Notes: generated by a model from the sequence alone, not told the origin. A DNA stretch of 64,000 nt from DATARH01 sp036489765 (GCA_036489765.1 DASXFE010000122.1:1-64000), one strand, 5' to 3'. Shown: positions 8,074 through 16,289, counted from the first letter of the stretch. Program-made: numbers and translations.

Positions 8074-8817
8074 CTGCCCGTCGCGCTGCCCCTGATCATC
8101 TTCGCCGGGGCGCTTTGCGCCGGGTTCGTCTCGGGGCTCGCCGGGTTCGGCACCGGGCTCGTCGTCCTCGGCATCTGGCTCCATGTCATACCCCCGGCGA
8201 TGGCGACCGCGCTCGTGCTGATCTGCTCGGTCGCGGCGCAGTGCCAGACGATCCCCAGGATCTGGCACGCCGTCGATGTCCGCCGCATCTGGCCGATGGT
8301 CGCCGCTGGGATCGTTGGCGTGCCGCTCGGCGTCTCGCTGCTGGCGCATGTCGATCCAGGCACGTTCCGCCTCGCGATCGGCGTTTTTCTGATCGTCTTT
8401 TCGGGCGTGATGCTGATCGGGGGCGGGCGGGTGTCGATCGCTTATGATGGCTGCCTCGCCGACATTGCGGTCGGGCTCGGTGGCGGGGTTCTCGGCGGGC
8501 TCGCGGGGTTGTCGGGGCCGCTGCCGACGATGTGGGCGACTCTGCGCGGCTGGGGCAAGGATCAGCGGCGCGGCGTTTTCCAGACCTTCAACCTCGTCAT
8601 TCTGGCCGTGGCGCTCGTCGTCCTCGCCGTGCGGGGGATGGTCACTCGCGAGGTGCTGTGGCTCGCGGTCTTTGCCTTGCCGGGTACGTTTTGCGGCGCC
8701 TGGCTCGGCCACCGGCTTTATCGCCGGCTCAGCGACCAGCGCTTTCAGCAGCTCGTGCTCGGGCTTCTCGGCGTCTCGGGCGTCACGCTGATCTGGCCTA
8801 CGCTCTTCGCCGGTTGA
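8074..8817 (+). CDS. TauE/SafE family sulfite exporter-like permease
   Basis: This is a TauE/SafE-family membrane protein with about eight helices. The reading frame carries the diagnostic N-terminal pattern LPLIIFAGALCAGFVSGLAG then FGTGLVVLGIWL upstream of the first ATG (8200), so the gene must start earlier. The in-frame stop is at 8032, and no ATG, GTG or TTG lies between it and 8200; CTG at 8074 is the best candidate. The second half repeats the signature (IAVGLGGGVLGGLAGLSGPL). From CTG the product is 247 residues, normal for the family. Members move sulfite, organosulfonates or related anions, and position suggests co-expression with the TRAP genes. Confidence 0.78.
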   Translation: MPVALPLIIFAGALCAGFVSGLAGFGTGLVVLGIWLHVIPPAMATALVLICSVAAQCQTIPRIWHAVDVRRIWPMVAAGIVGVPLGVSLLAHVDPGTFRLAIGVFLIVFSGVMLIGGGRVSIAYDGCLADIAVGLGGGVLGGLAGLSGPLPTMWATLRGWGKDQRRGVFQTFNLVILAVALVVLAVRGMVTREVLWLAVFALPGTFCGAWLGHRLYRRLSDQRFQQLVLGLLGVSGVTLIWPTLFAG

Positions 8818-8859
8818 CATCGCCGGACCCGCGGCTTATCTCCCCACCCGCCTCGGAGA

Positions 8860-8946
8860 GCGGCCGTGGCGGAATTGGCAGACGCGCACGGTTCAGGTCC
8901 GTGTTCCTGAGAGGGAGTGGTGGTTCGACTCCACTCGGCCGCACCA
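8860..8946 (+). tRNA. tRNA-Leu (anticodon CAG)
   Basis: The acceptor arms GCGGCCG (8860-8866) and CGGCCGC (8936-8942) pair, followed by discriminator A and an encoded CCA (8944-8946). The anticodon stem CACGG/CCGTG holds the loop TTCAGGT, anticodon CAG. A long variable arm and the GGTTCGACTCC T-arm complete a type II tRNA of 87 nt. It lies 36 bp upstream of the RNase D gene on the same strand. Confidence 0.96.
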
Positions 8947-8982
8947 CCGGATTTCGTACCCGGAACAGATCGTAGGGCGGAT

Positions 8983-9627
8983 TTGAACGACGCCTCCAGC
9001 ACGGCCGCACGGCGCGGCGCCTATCGGCTTTCTCGCGGCGACCTTCCGGCCGGGCTCGATCTCGGTCCGGTGGTGGCGATCGACACCGAGGCGATGGGGC
9101 TCCACCCGCACCGAGACCGGCTGTGCGTCGTCCAGCTTTCCGCTGGCGACGGCGACGCCCATCTGGTCCAGCTCGATCCCGGCAATTACGCCGCCCCCAA
9201 TCTCCGGCGGCTGCTGGCCGATCCCAAGGTATTGAAGCTGTTCCACTTCGCCCGGTTCGACCTGGCGATGATGTACCACTACCTCGAAACCATGGCGCGG
9301 CCGGTCTATTGCACCAAGATCGCCTCGCGCCTTGCTCGCACGTTCACCGACAGGCATGGCCTCAGGGACCTGTGCAAGGATCTGCTCGGGGTCGACCTCA
9401 AAAAGGAGCAGCAGAGCTCGGATTGGGGCGCGGCGACGCTGACCGACGAGCAGCAGCGTTATGCGGCGTCGGACGTGCTGCATCTCCACGCGCTGCGCGA
9501 GCGGCTCGACGCGATGCTGGCGCGCGAGGGGCGCACCGCGCTGGCGCAGTCCTGCTTCGAGTCCCTGCCCAACCGCGCGCTTCTCGACCTCGAAGGCTGG
9601 GCCGAGCAGGACATCTTCGCCCACTGA
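8983..9627 (+). CDS. rnd: RNase D-type 3'-5' exoribonuclease
   Basis: This 214-residue DEDD-family exonuclease shows ExoI VAIDTEAMGLH (about residue 27), ExoII in LFHFARFDLAMM (about 87) and ExoIII YAASDVLHLHAL (about 164). There is no C-terminal HRDC domain, so this is the short alphaproteobacterial form. The TTG at 8983 is used because AGGG at 8974-8977 is well placed and the open frame upstream runs into the tRNA-Leu gene. RNase D trims 3' ends of tRNA precursors; its position directly behind a tRNA on the same strand suggests shared transcription. Confidence 0.85.
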   Translation: MNDASSTAARRGAYRLSRGDLPAGLDLGPVVAIDTEAMGLHPHRDRLCVVQLSAGDGDAHLVQLDPGNYAAPNLRRLLADPKVLKLFHFARFDLAMMYHYLETMARPVYCTKIASRLARTFTDRHGLRDLCKDLLGVDLKKEQQSSDWGAATLTDEQQRYAASDVLHLHALRERLDAMLAREGRTALAQSCFESLPNRALLDLEGWAEQDIFAH

Positions 9628-9666
9628 CCGCCCGCCCGTACCGGCAAGTGTGATATAACGGGGCGG

Positions 9667-10671
9667 ATGGGGTTTCCGATGGACACAGGGGCGGCGCTCG
9701 TTCCGGACCTTAAAGACGACCTCGCCGTGGCCCGGCGCGTCATTCGCGCCGAGATAGAGGGGCTCGAACGACTGTCGAGCGGTCTCGAAGCCGCGTTTGT
9801 CGCCGCGCTCGACATCTGCGCCGCGGTCACCGGCCGGGTCGCCGTCACCGGCATCGGCAAAAGCGGCCATATCGCGCGCAAGATCGCCTCGACACTGGCG
9901 TCGACCGGTACGCCGGCGCAATTCGTTCATCCTGCCGAGGCAAGCCATGGGGATCTTGGCATGATCGGTCGCGGCGACGCCGTCATCGCGCTGTCGAATT
10001 CGGGCGAGACCAACGAGCTCAGCGACATCGTCGCCTATTCGCGCCGGTTCGAGATCCCGCTGGTCGCGATCACCTCGGGCCGCGAATCGCCGCTCGCGGA
10101 GGCGGCCGACGCCGTCCTCCTGTTGCCGTTGGCCGCCGAGGCCTGCCCGATGGGGCTCGCGCCGACGACCTCGACGACTATGATGCTGACCCTCGGCGAC
10201 GCTATCGCCATCGGCCTCTTCGAGCGCAAGGGGTTCTCGACCGACGATTTCCATCGCTTCCACCCCGGCGGACAACTTGGCCGGCAACTGCTCAGGGTCA
10301 GCGACATCATGCATGTCGGCGACGCGATCCCGCTGGTGCCGCCGGACATGCCGATGTCGGAGGCGATCCTCGTGATGTCGGCGAAGAGCTTTGGCTGCGT
10401 CGGCGTGCGGGCGCTCGATGGGCGGCTTGTCGGTGTCGTCACCGACGGCGACCTCCGCCGCCACATGGGCGACGGGCTTCTGGCCCTGCCGGTGGCGCAG
10501 GTCATGCACCCCAGCCCGAAGACGATCGCCGCCGGCCGGCTCGCCGGCGAGGCGCTGGCGATGATGACCGGGCGGCTGCCGGCGACGACCTCGCTGTTCG
10601 TCGTCGACGAGGAGGAGCGCCCGACCGGGTTTGTCCACATGCACGACTGTTTGCGGGCCGGGATCGCGTGA
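9667..10671 (+). CDS. kdsD: Arabinose-5-phosphate isomerase (KpsF/GutQ family)
   Basis: This 334-residue enzyme interconverts ribulose-5-phosphate and arabinose-5-phosphate, the first committed step towards Kdo for lipopolysaccharide. It has an N-terminal SIS domain (VTGIGKSGHIARKIASTLAS, about 60-79, and IALSNSGETNEL) and a pair of C-terminal CBS domains starting near DIMHVGDAIPLV (about 214). The catalytic-site histidine segment HPAEASHGDLGM is present. It begins the LPS-transport operon: its TGA overlaps the GTG start of lptC, giving translational coupling. An in-frame ATG at 9679 is an alternative start. Confidence 0.92.
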   Translation: MGFPMDTGAALVPDLKDDLAVARRVIRAEIEGLERLSSGLEAAFVAALDICAAVTGRVAVTGIGKSGHIARKIASTLASTGTPAQFVHPAEASHGDLGMIGRGDAVIALSNSGETNELSDIVAYSRRFEIPLVAITSGRESPLAEAADAVLLLPLAAEACPMGLAPTTSTTMMLTLGDAIAIGLFERKGFSTDDFHRFHPGGQLGRQLLRVSDIMHVGDAIPLVPPDMPMSEAILVMSAKSFGCVGVRALDGRLVGVVTDGDLRRHMGDGLLALPVAQVMHPSPKTIAAGRLAGEALAMMTGRLPATTSLFVVDEEERPTGFVHMHDCLRAGIA

Positions 10672-11645
10672 GAGGCATTTTGCCATTCGGCCCGCCCGGC
10701 CCCCCGCCGGCTCGCACCCCACGGGACCGCGCCCCCGGCGGTCGCGCCCCCGACGGTCGTGCAACGGCGGCTGCGATCGCCGGGCGGCTCGCGCAATGGG
10801 CGCGGATCGCGCCGGACATGTCGCACAGCCGGCGCGTCGCACTGCTGAAGCGGGTGCTGCCGGCGATCGGGATATCGATGATGCTGCTCGTCGCGGTGTG
10901 GCCGCGTCTCGCGCCGCTCCTCGAGCGCATCCGCTTCACCTTGCCGGCAATTGATCTCCGCGAGGCGCGCGAGCTGCGGATGCTGAACCCGCGCTATCTC
11001 GGCACCGACCACGAGAACCGGCCGTTCGTCGTGACCGCGGCGGCCGGCCAGCAGGTCCCCGACAATACGAACCTCATGTCGCTCGAAAAGCCGAAGGCCG
11101 ATCTGAAGGCGCATGACGGCGCCACCGTCACCGTCACCGCCGCGACCGGCATCTACCAGTCGCAGGCGCAGGTTCTCGACCTCTTCGGCAACGTCAAGCT
11201 CGTGCACCAGAACGGCACCGAGTTCACGACCGACACCGCCCGTCTCAATGTCGCCAACAACAGCGCCCAAGGCGACGATCCGGTCGAGGGACACGGGCCG
11301 CAAGGCAACGTCAAGGCGCAGGGTTTCCGCATCTACGACAAGGGCGACACGCTGATTTTCACGGGAAACGCCGACGTCGTGCTCAAGGGCGCGCATCCGG
11401 GCTCGGCCGCCGCGCCGCCGCCTCCCGCCGTGCCGCCCAGGGTCGCGGAGCAGGCCGCCGCCGTCGAGAGGGCGGCCAGGCCCGAACTCGCGGCCGCGGC
11501 CAAGGCCAAGGCGGAAGCCGCGAAAAAGCCGGAAGCCGCGAAAAAGCCGGTGCATCCCGCCGCGCATCATCCGCCGCCGCGCCGTCACGTCGCTACGCAT
11601 CATCCGGCGCGTCATGTACCGCCGAAAAAGGCAGGGGCGACGTGA
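10668..11645 (+). CDS. lptC: LPS export protein LptC with long low-complexity tail
   Basis: LptC is the bitopic inner-membrane protein that passes lipopolysaccharide from the LptBFG transporter to LptA. The 325-residue product has a Pro/Arg-rich N-terminus and a single transmembrane helix (VLPAIGISMMLLVAVWP, about 64-80). An LptC/OstA-type beta-jellyroll domain follows (ATGIYQSQAQVLDLFGNVKL and GTEFTTDTARLNV). The last 80 or so residues are rich in Ala, Pro, Lys and His, with a tandem EAAKKP repeat. GTG 10668 overlaps the kdsD stop; an internal ATG at 10818 would give a protein of normal N-terminal length. The tail is unusual for the family. Confidence 0.82.
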   Translation: MRGILPFGPPGPPPARTPRDRAPGGRAPDGRATAAAIAGRLAQWARIAPDMSHSRRVALLKRVLPAIGISMMLLVAVWPRLAPLLERIRFTLPAIDLREARELRMLNPRYLGTDHENRPFVVTAAAGQQVPDNTNLMSLEKPKADLKAHDGATVTVTAATGIYQSQAQVLDLFGNVKLVHQNGTEFTTDTARLNVANNSAQGDDPVEGHGPQGNVKAQGFRIYDKGDTLIFTGNADVVLKGAHPGSAAAPPPPAVPPRVAEQAAAVERAARPELAAAAKAKAEAAKKPEAAKKPVHPAAHHPPPRRHVATHHPARHVPPKKAGAT

Positions 11646-12664
11646 GCCGGTCGGGCCTGTGGCGCGCTTGGGGGACCGCGGCGGCGATCCTCGGCTGCTG
11701 CGCCGTCCCCTTGTCGGCCGAGGAGGCGGCGAAGCCGGCGCCGGCCGTGGCGCCGACGCAGGCGATCAACCCGGACGACAACCAGCCGATCGAGATCCGC
11801 GCCGACAACGGCATCGAATGGCAGCAGAATTCCAAGACCTATGTCGCCCGCGGCCACGCCGTCGCGATCCGCGGCCTGACCGAGGTCCATGCCGATACGC
11901 TGATCGCGCATTACCGCGACGCCAAGGGTGGCAACGTTGGAGGTAGTACCGAGATTTATCGCCTCGATGCCGAGGGTAATGTGCTGATCCGGAAAGAAAG
12001 CGAGACGATCACCGGCGACCGTGCGGTCTATGACGTCGACCAGGCGGTCGGGGTCGTCACCGGCAAGAATTTGAAGATGACCACACCGACCGATACGATC
12101 ACCGCGCGCGACCGGTTCGATTGGTACGACCAGAAGCAGATCGGCGTCGCGCGCGGCGATGCGGTCGCGATCCGCAACGGCAAGACGATTCGTGCCGATG
12201 TCCTGACCGGCTACATGGTCAAGGCCGCTCCGGCCAAGCCGGGCGAAAAGCCGAAGCCCACGGCAACCCCGGCCGCCGCCAAACGGGGCGCCAAGCCGGG
12301 CGACAAGGGAGTGCCGGGCGGTGACGAATCGAAGCTGTCGCGCGTCGATGCCCAGGGTCATGTCGTCGTCACCAACGGCGCCGATGTCGGGCAAAGCGAT
12401 TACGGGGTCTACAATGCGCAGACAGGGATCGTTACGCTGATCGGCAACGCGGTCATCACCCGCGACAAGGACGTGATCAGAGGGCAATCCGCGGTGATGG
12501 ACCTCAACACCAATGTCAGCCGGATGATGCCGGGCACTCCGGGAGAGCCGGGCCAGCACCAGCAGGTGCGTGGCCTTTTCGTCCGGCGGGATCCGAGCAC
12601 CGGCAAGCCGGCGACGATCATCGCCCCGCCGACGTCTCACGAGGCTGAGAAGAAGGCGCAGTGA
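11642..12664 (+). CDS. lptA: LPS transport periplasmic protein LptA (OstA domain)
   Basis: This 340-residue exported protein has a signal peptide (to about LSAEE, residue 27). Its OstA/LptA beta-jellyroll repeats are IEIRADNGIEWQQNSKTYVA, LIAHYRDAKGG, GDRAVYDVDQAVGVVTGKNL and, after an Ala/Lys/Pro insertion (about 195-228), a second module VDAQGHVVVTNGADVGQS then YNAQTGIVTLIGNAVI. It forms the periplasmic bridge for LPS between LptC and LptD. The GTG start overlaps the lptC stop (GTGA). It is longer than a typical LptA (about 180 residues) because of the insertion and second module; alphaproteobacterial forms are often longer. Confidence 0.85.
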   Translation: MSRSGLWRAWGTAAAILGCCAVPLSAEEAAKPAPAVAPTQAINPDDNQPIEIRADNGIEWQQNSKTYVARGHAVAIRGLTEVHADTLIAHYRDAKGGNVGGSTEIYRLDAEGNVLIRKESETITGDRAVYDVDQAVGVVTGKNLKMTTPTDTITARDRFDWYDQKQIGVARGDAVAIRNGKTIRADVLTGYMVKAAPAKPGEKPKPTATPAAAKRGAKPGDKGVPGGDESKLSRVDAQGHVVVTNGADVGQSDYGVYNAQTGIVTLIGNAVITRDKDVIRGQSAVMDLNTNVSRMMPGTPGEPGQHQQVRGLFVRRDPSTGKPATIIAPPTSHEAEKKAQ

Positions 12665-13482
12665 TGCGGTTCAGCGGCTTTGGCCCCGGTCCCGACGACG
12701 GCGACGCAACCCCACCCTGGCTCAACCGGAACGTCTCCGGGCCTCGCCTCGTTGCCAACAACCAGGGCCTCGGCGGGCGCGGGCTCGGCAAAAGCTTCAA
12801 GCGCCGGCCGGTGCTACGCGACGTCAACGTCTCCGTCCAGCGTGGCGAGGTGGTCGGCCTTCTGGGGCCGAACGGCGCCGGCAAGACCACCTGCTTCTAC
12901 ATCATCACCGGGCTCATCGCGGCCGATACGGGGCAGGTGACGCTCGATGGCGAGGACATCACCGGGCTGCCGATGTACCGCCGCGCCCGCCGCGGCATCG
13001 GCTACCTGCCGCAGGAGGCGTCGATCTTTCGCGGCCTGACCGTGGAGCAGAACATCCGCGCGATCCTCGAGGTCGCCGAGCCCGACCCCGACCAGCGCGA
13101 GCAGATGCTTGACGCGCTTCTCGCCGAGTTCTCGATCAGCCATTTGCGACGCGCTGCGGCAATGGCGCTGTCGGGCGGTGAGCGGCGGCGCTGCGAGATC
13201 GCCCGGGCGCTCGCCACGCAGCCGCATTTCATCCTCCTCGACGAGCCGCTGGCCGGCATCGACCCCATCGCGGTCAACGATATCCGCGACCTAGTGGCGC
13301 ACCTCAAGGACCGGGGAATCGGGGTCTTGATCACCGATCACAACGTACGGGAAGCGTTCAAGATCGTTGATCGGGCATATATCTTGCATGAAGGCCGCGT
13401 GCTGATGGAGGGGGCGCCCGAGGAAATCATCGCCGACGCCGATGTGAGGCGCGTTTACCTCGGCGAAAGATTTAGCCTATAA
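12664..13482 (+). CDS. lptB: LPS export ABC transporter ATPase LptB
   Basis: This 272-residue ABC ATPase powers extraction of LPS with LptF/LptG. Walker A is GPNGAGKTT (about residue 71), the Q-loop sits in YLPQEASIFRGLT, the signature is LSGGERRRCEIARAL and Walker B is FILLDEPLAGIDP, with the H-loop in TDHNV. The EASIFRGLTVEQNI segment is diagnostic of LptB. It has about 30 extra N-terminal residues before the usual start near GRGLGKSFKRRPV. The ATG follows the lptA stop with one-base overlap. lptF and lptG are not in this window. Confidence 0.95.
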   Translation: MRFSGFGPGPDDGDATPPWLNRNVSGPRLVANNQGLGGRGLGKSFKRRPVLRDVNVSVQRGEVVGLLGPNGAGKTTCFYIITGLIAADTGQVTLDGEDITGLPMYRRARRGIGYLPQEASIFRGLTVEQNIRAILEVAEPDPDQREQMLDALLAEFSISHLRRAAAMALSGGERRRCEIARALATQPHFILLDEPLAGIDPIAVNDIRDLVAHLKDRGIGVLITDHNVREAFKIVDRAYILHEGRVLMEGAPEEIIADADVRRVYLGERFSL

Positions 13483-13546
13483 GCCGGTCGTTAACCCTAC
13501 CCCCGGAACCGTCCCCTGGCCGGGTGGTCGAATAGACGGGCTTTCG

Positions 13547-15043
13547 TTGAACAGAATCGGATTTTCGCAGCGTCTCGAACTGCGCCAGACCCAGGCGCTG
13601 GTGATGACGCCGCAGCTGCAACAGGCGATCAAGATGCTGCAGCTTTCGAACCTTGAGCTGAGCGATCTCGTCGATGCCGAGATCGAGCAGAACCCGCTGC
13701 TTGAGCATGGCGAACGCGAAGGCGACGATGCGCCGCCGATCATCGAATTGGCCGAGGCGCCGCCAAGCGACCGCCCGGCGGCCCTGACCGAAACCCCGCA
13801 CGACGAGTTCGCACCCGACGCCGCCGAGCAATGGCAGGCCAAGGCGGGCATCGACGGCGACGGCTCGGCGGAATGGGGCGGCGACTCGTTGTCGTGGAAG
13901 AACCGCAACGGCTCGCTCGGCGATGACGACATGCCCGATTACGAGCAGGCGGCGGAAACCAACACGTTGCGCGAGCACGTCCTCGAGCAGATCGGCGCCG
14001 ATCTGTCGGATTCGATCGACCGCGCCATCGCGATCTTCCTCCTCGATCAGCTCGACGAGGCCGGATATTTCCGCGGCGAGCTCGATGAGGCGGCCGACCG
14101 GCTGGGCTGCGATCTCGCCCGGGTTGAGCGGGTGCTGGCGCAGCTTCAGGATTTCGACCCGCCCGGCGTTTTCGCCCGCACACTGCCGGAATGCCTGGCG
14201 CTGCAGCTCCGCGACCGCAACCGGCTCGATCCGGCGATGCGGGCGCTGCTCGACAACCTGCCGCTGGTGGCCGCGCGCAACCGGGCCGCGCTGCTGCGGG
14301 TCTGCGGTGTCGACGGCGAGGACCTCGCCGAGATGATCGCCGAGATCAAATCGCTCGACCCGCGCCCCGGCCTCGCGTTCGACCCGCCGCTCGCGCAGAC
14401 CGTCGTTCCCGACATCCTGATGCGGCCGACGCAGGACGGCGGCTGGATGATCGAATTGAACGCCGAGACCCTGCCGCGCGTGCTTGTCGACAACCGCTAT
14501 TACGCTCGGATCAACAAGGCGGCGAAAACCCGCTCCGATCGCGACTACATCGCCGAGCGGCTCCAGGCCGCGAACTGGCTGGTCAAGTCGCTGCACCAGC
14601 GCGCGGCGACGATCCTCAAGGTTGCCACCGAGATCGTCCAGCAGCAGGACGGCTTTTTCCGCCACGGCGTGCAGGCGCTGCGGCCGCTGATCCTGCGCGA
14701 CATCGCCGACGCGATCGGAATGCACGAAAGCACGATCAGCCGGGTCACGACGAACAAGTACATCGCCACGCCGCGCGGGCTCTTCGAGCTCAAATACTTC
14801 TTCACTTCGGCGATCGCCGCATCGCGCGGAGGGGAATCGCACTCGGCCGAGTCGGTACGCTTCCGCATCCGCGGTCTCGTCGATGGCGAGACCGCCAACG
14901 AGACGCTCAGCGATGAGCGTATCGTCGAATTGCTGCAGGGCGAGGGGGTCGACATCGCCCGCCGCACGGTCGCCAAATACCGGGAGGCGATGCGCATCCC
15001 GTCCTCGGTGCAGCGCCGCCGCGAAAAGATGCTCGCGTTATGA
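13547..15043 (+). CDS. rpoN: RNA polymerase sigma-54 factor
   Basis: This 498-residue sigma factor directs transcription from -24/-12 promoters with enhancer-binding activators. Region I is the glutamine- and leucine-rich start LRQTQALVMTPQLQQAIKML. The core-binding domain follows, then an HTH (DIADAIGMHESTISRVTTNK) and the RpoN box RRTVAKYREAM (about residue 478). The start is TTG at 13547, since the conserved RIGFSQRLELRQTQ begins two residues later and no ATG precedes it. Context lptA-lptB-rpoN-ptsN is standard in proteobacteria. Confidence 0.95.
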   Translation: MNRIGFSQRLELRQTQALVMTPQLQQAIKMLQLSNLELSDLVDAEIEQNPLLEHGEREGDDAPPIIELAEAPPSDRPAALTETPHDEFAPDAAEQWQAKAGIDGDGSAEWGGDSLSWKNRNGSLGDDDMPDYEQAAETNTLREHVLEQIGADLSDSIDRAIAIFLLDQLDEAGYFRGELDEAADRLGCDLARVERVLAQLQDFDPPGVFARTLPECLALQLRDRNRLDPAMRALLDNLPLVAARNRAALLRVCGVDGEDLAEMIAEIKSLDPRPGLAFDPPLAQTVVPDILMRPTQDGGWMIELNAETLPRVLVDNRYYARINKAAKTRSDRDYIAERLQAANWLVKSLHQRAATILKVATEIVQQQDGFFRHGVQALRPLILRDIADAIGMHESTISRVTTNKYIATPRGLFELKYFFTSAIAASRGGESHSAESVRFRIRGLVDGETANETLSDERIVELLQGEGVDIARRTVAKYREAMRIPSSVQRRREKMLAL

Positions 15044-15119
15044 TCCGCTTGAACCAATGCGCCGGCGTCCCCAATTTATCGGCGGCAGAATGCTGCGTCC
15101 GCGGCGCGAGGATTCGCCC

Positions 15120-15587
15120 TTGATCGAAATCGCCGATTTGCTGAGCACGCGCGGCGTGGTCGCCCAGTTGCGGGCGGCCAACAAGCGCCAGGTTTTGCAG
15201 GAATTGGCCCGCCGCGCGGCGGCGACGACCGAATTGGCGGACCGCCGCATCTACGATGTGCTCAACGAGCGCGAGCGGCTCGGTTCGACCGGGATCGGCC
15301 GCGGCGTCGCGATCCCGCACGGCAAGCTTGCCGAGCTGCCGCGGATATACGGCATGTTCGGCCGGCTCGAACGCCCGATCCCGTTCGAGGCGATCGACGG
15401 TCAGCCGGTCGACCTCGTCTTCGTGCTCTTGACCCCGCTCGATGCCGGCTCAGACCACCTGACCGCGCTCTCTCGCATTTCCCGCCTCCTGCGCGACCAG
15501 GCGATGTGCGAGAAGCTCCGCGGCGCCAGCGGCCCCGACGCGCTCTACGCGCTGCTGACGACCCCCAGCGAGAGCCACGCGGCCTAG
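15120..15587 (+). CDS. ptsN: PTS IIA-like nitrogen regulatory protein PtsN
   Basis: This EIIA-Ntr protein of the nitrogen phosphotransferase system is phosphorylated on His within GVAIPHGKL (about residue 66 from this start). Other family features are IADLLSTRGVVAQLRAANK, and LLTPLDAGSDHLTALSRISR. TTG at 15120 gives 155 residues, the usual length, and begins directly at the conserved IEIADLL; ATG at 15090 or 15057 would add 10 or 21 residues. It lies just downstream of rpoN. The hpf (ribosome hibernation factor) gene often found between rpoN and ptsN is absent. Confidence 0.88.
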   Translation: MIEIADLLSTRGVVAQLRAANKRQVLQELARRAAATTELADRRIYDVLNERERLGSTGIGRGVAIPHGKLAELPRIYGMFGRLERPIPFEAIDGQPVDLVFVLLTPLDAGSDHLTALSRISRLLRDQAMCEKLRGASGPDALYALLTTPSESHAA

Positions 15588-15590
15588 CGT

Positions 15591-16064
15591 TCAGTTCCGA
15601 TCCACTGCCTTCAGCCGCAGCCGCGTCGGTTTGCTTTCCTCGCCCGCCGACTTCGCCGGCGCGTGGATCTCGATCTTGCGCACCCGGGTTTCCACGGGGG
15701 GCCGGATCAGGTCGATGTGGAGGAGGCCGTTGTCGAGCCAGGCGCCCTGCACCTCGATCCCCTCGGCGAGCACGAACGAGCGCTGGAACTGGCGCGCAGC
15801 GATCCCGCGATGCAGGTAAACACGGGTGCCGTCATCGGTCTGCTTGCCGCGCACGACGAGCTGGCTGTCCTCGATCGTGAGGCTCAGGTCGTCCATCGTG
15901 AACCCGGCGACGGCGAGCGTGATGCGCAGCGCATCCTCGCCGGTCTGTTCGATATTGTAGGGCGGATAGCCATCGGCCGAGGCCTTGTTGACCCGGTCGA
16001 GCGCGCGCTCGAAATGCTCGAACCCCAGCAAGAGCGGTGAACTGAACAGCGTCAGGCGCGACAT
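15591..16064 (-). CDS. Hsp20/alpha-crystallin small heat-shock protein
   Basis: This 157-residue ATP-independent holdase carries the alpha-crystallin domain from about YPPYNIEQTGEDALRITLAV to VETRVRKIEIHAP. It includes the class A Hsp20 pattern YLHRGIAARQFQRSFVLAEG and a VQGAWLDNGLLHIDL strand. ATG at 16064 is chosen over upstream in-frame codons because GGAGA is well spaced before it and MSRLTLF starts class A proteins. It converges with ptsN, with only 3 bp between the stops, and is divergent from the Tim44-domain gene. Its leader contains a strong inverted repeat (separate entry). Confidence 0.92.
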   Translation of the reverse strand: MSRLTLFSSPLLLGFEHFERALDRVNKASADGYPPYNIEQTGEDALRITLAVAGFTMDDLSLTIEDSQLVVRGKQTDDGTRVYLHRGIAARQFQRSFVLAEGIEVQGAWLDNGLLHIDLIRPPVETRVRKIEIHAPAKSAGEESKPTRLRLKAVDRN

Positions 16065-16093
16065 GGCAGCGGTCTCCCCCCGAAGGCGAGCGA

Positions 16094-16123
16094 GACGCCG
16101 CACCCGGACCCGAAAGCGGCGTC
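16094..16123 (-). promoter_or_regulatory. Stem-loop in hsp20 leader
   Basis: Perfect 8-bp arms GACGCCGC (16094-16101) and GCGGCGTC (16116-16123) flank a 14-nt loop, 30-60 nt upstream of the hsp20 start codon. It could form in the hsp20 mRNA leader. Alphaproteobacterial small heat-shock genes often have ROSE-type RNA thermometers, but no anti-Shine-Dalgarno pairing was identified here, so function is open. Confidence 0.3.
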
Positions 16124-16289
16124 CGATGCGGCGAATTCACACCGAGATTTAGGGTTGATGCGCCGGTTGATCAAGCGACGCCCGCCGGGCGATTCGTTCG
16201 CCGCGGGGCCGGCGATCCCTTTTACCGCCGCGGTGACGCCCCATATCGTGCGCGACACGCATCTTCGCGGCTGCGATTGGAAAGTCTCC

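Noticed and set aside
8818..8982. tRNA-Leu as an integration site
   Set aside because: No integrase nearby and no duplicated 3' end; both flanks are ordinary chromosomal genes.
8893..10842. Open minus-strand frame of about 650 codons opposite tRNA-Leu, RNase D and kdsD
   Set aside because: It is antisense to three well-supported genes and has Arg/Gly-rich low-quality composition, a consequence of high GC.
13483..13546. Sigma-54 promoters (TGGCAC-N5-TTGC) near rpoN or other genes
   Set aside because: Isolated TGGCAC strings were found but none with a properly spaced TTGC upstream of a gene.
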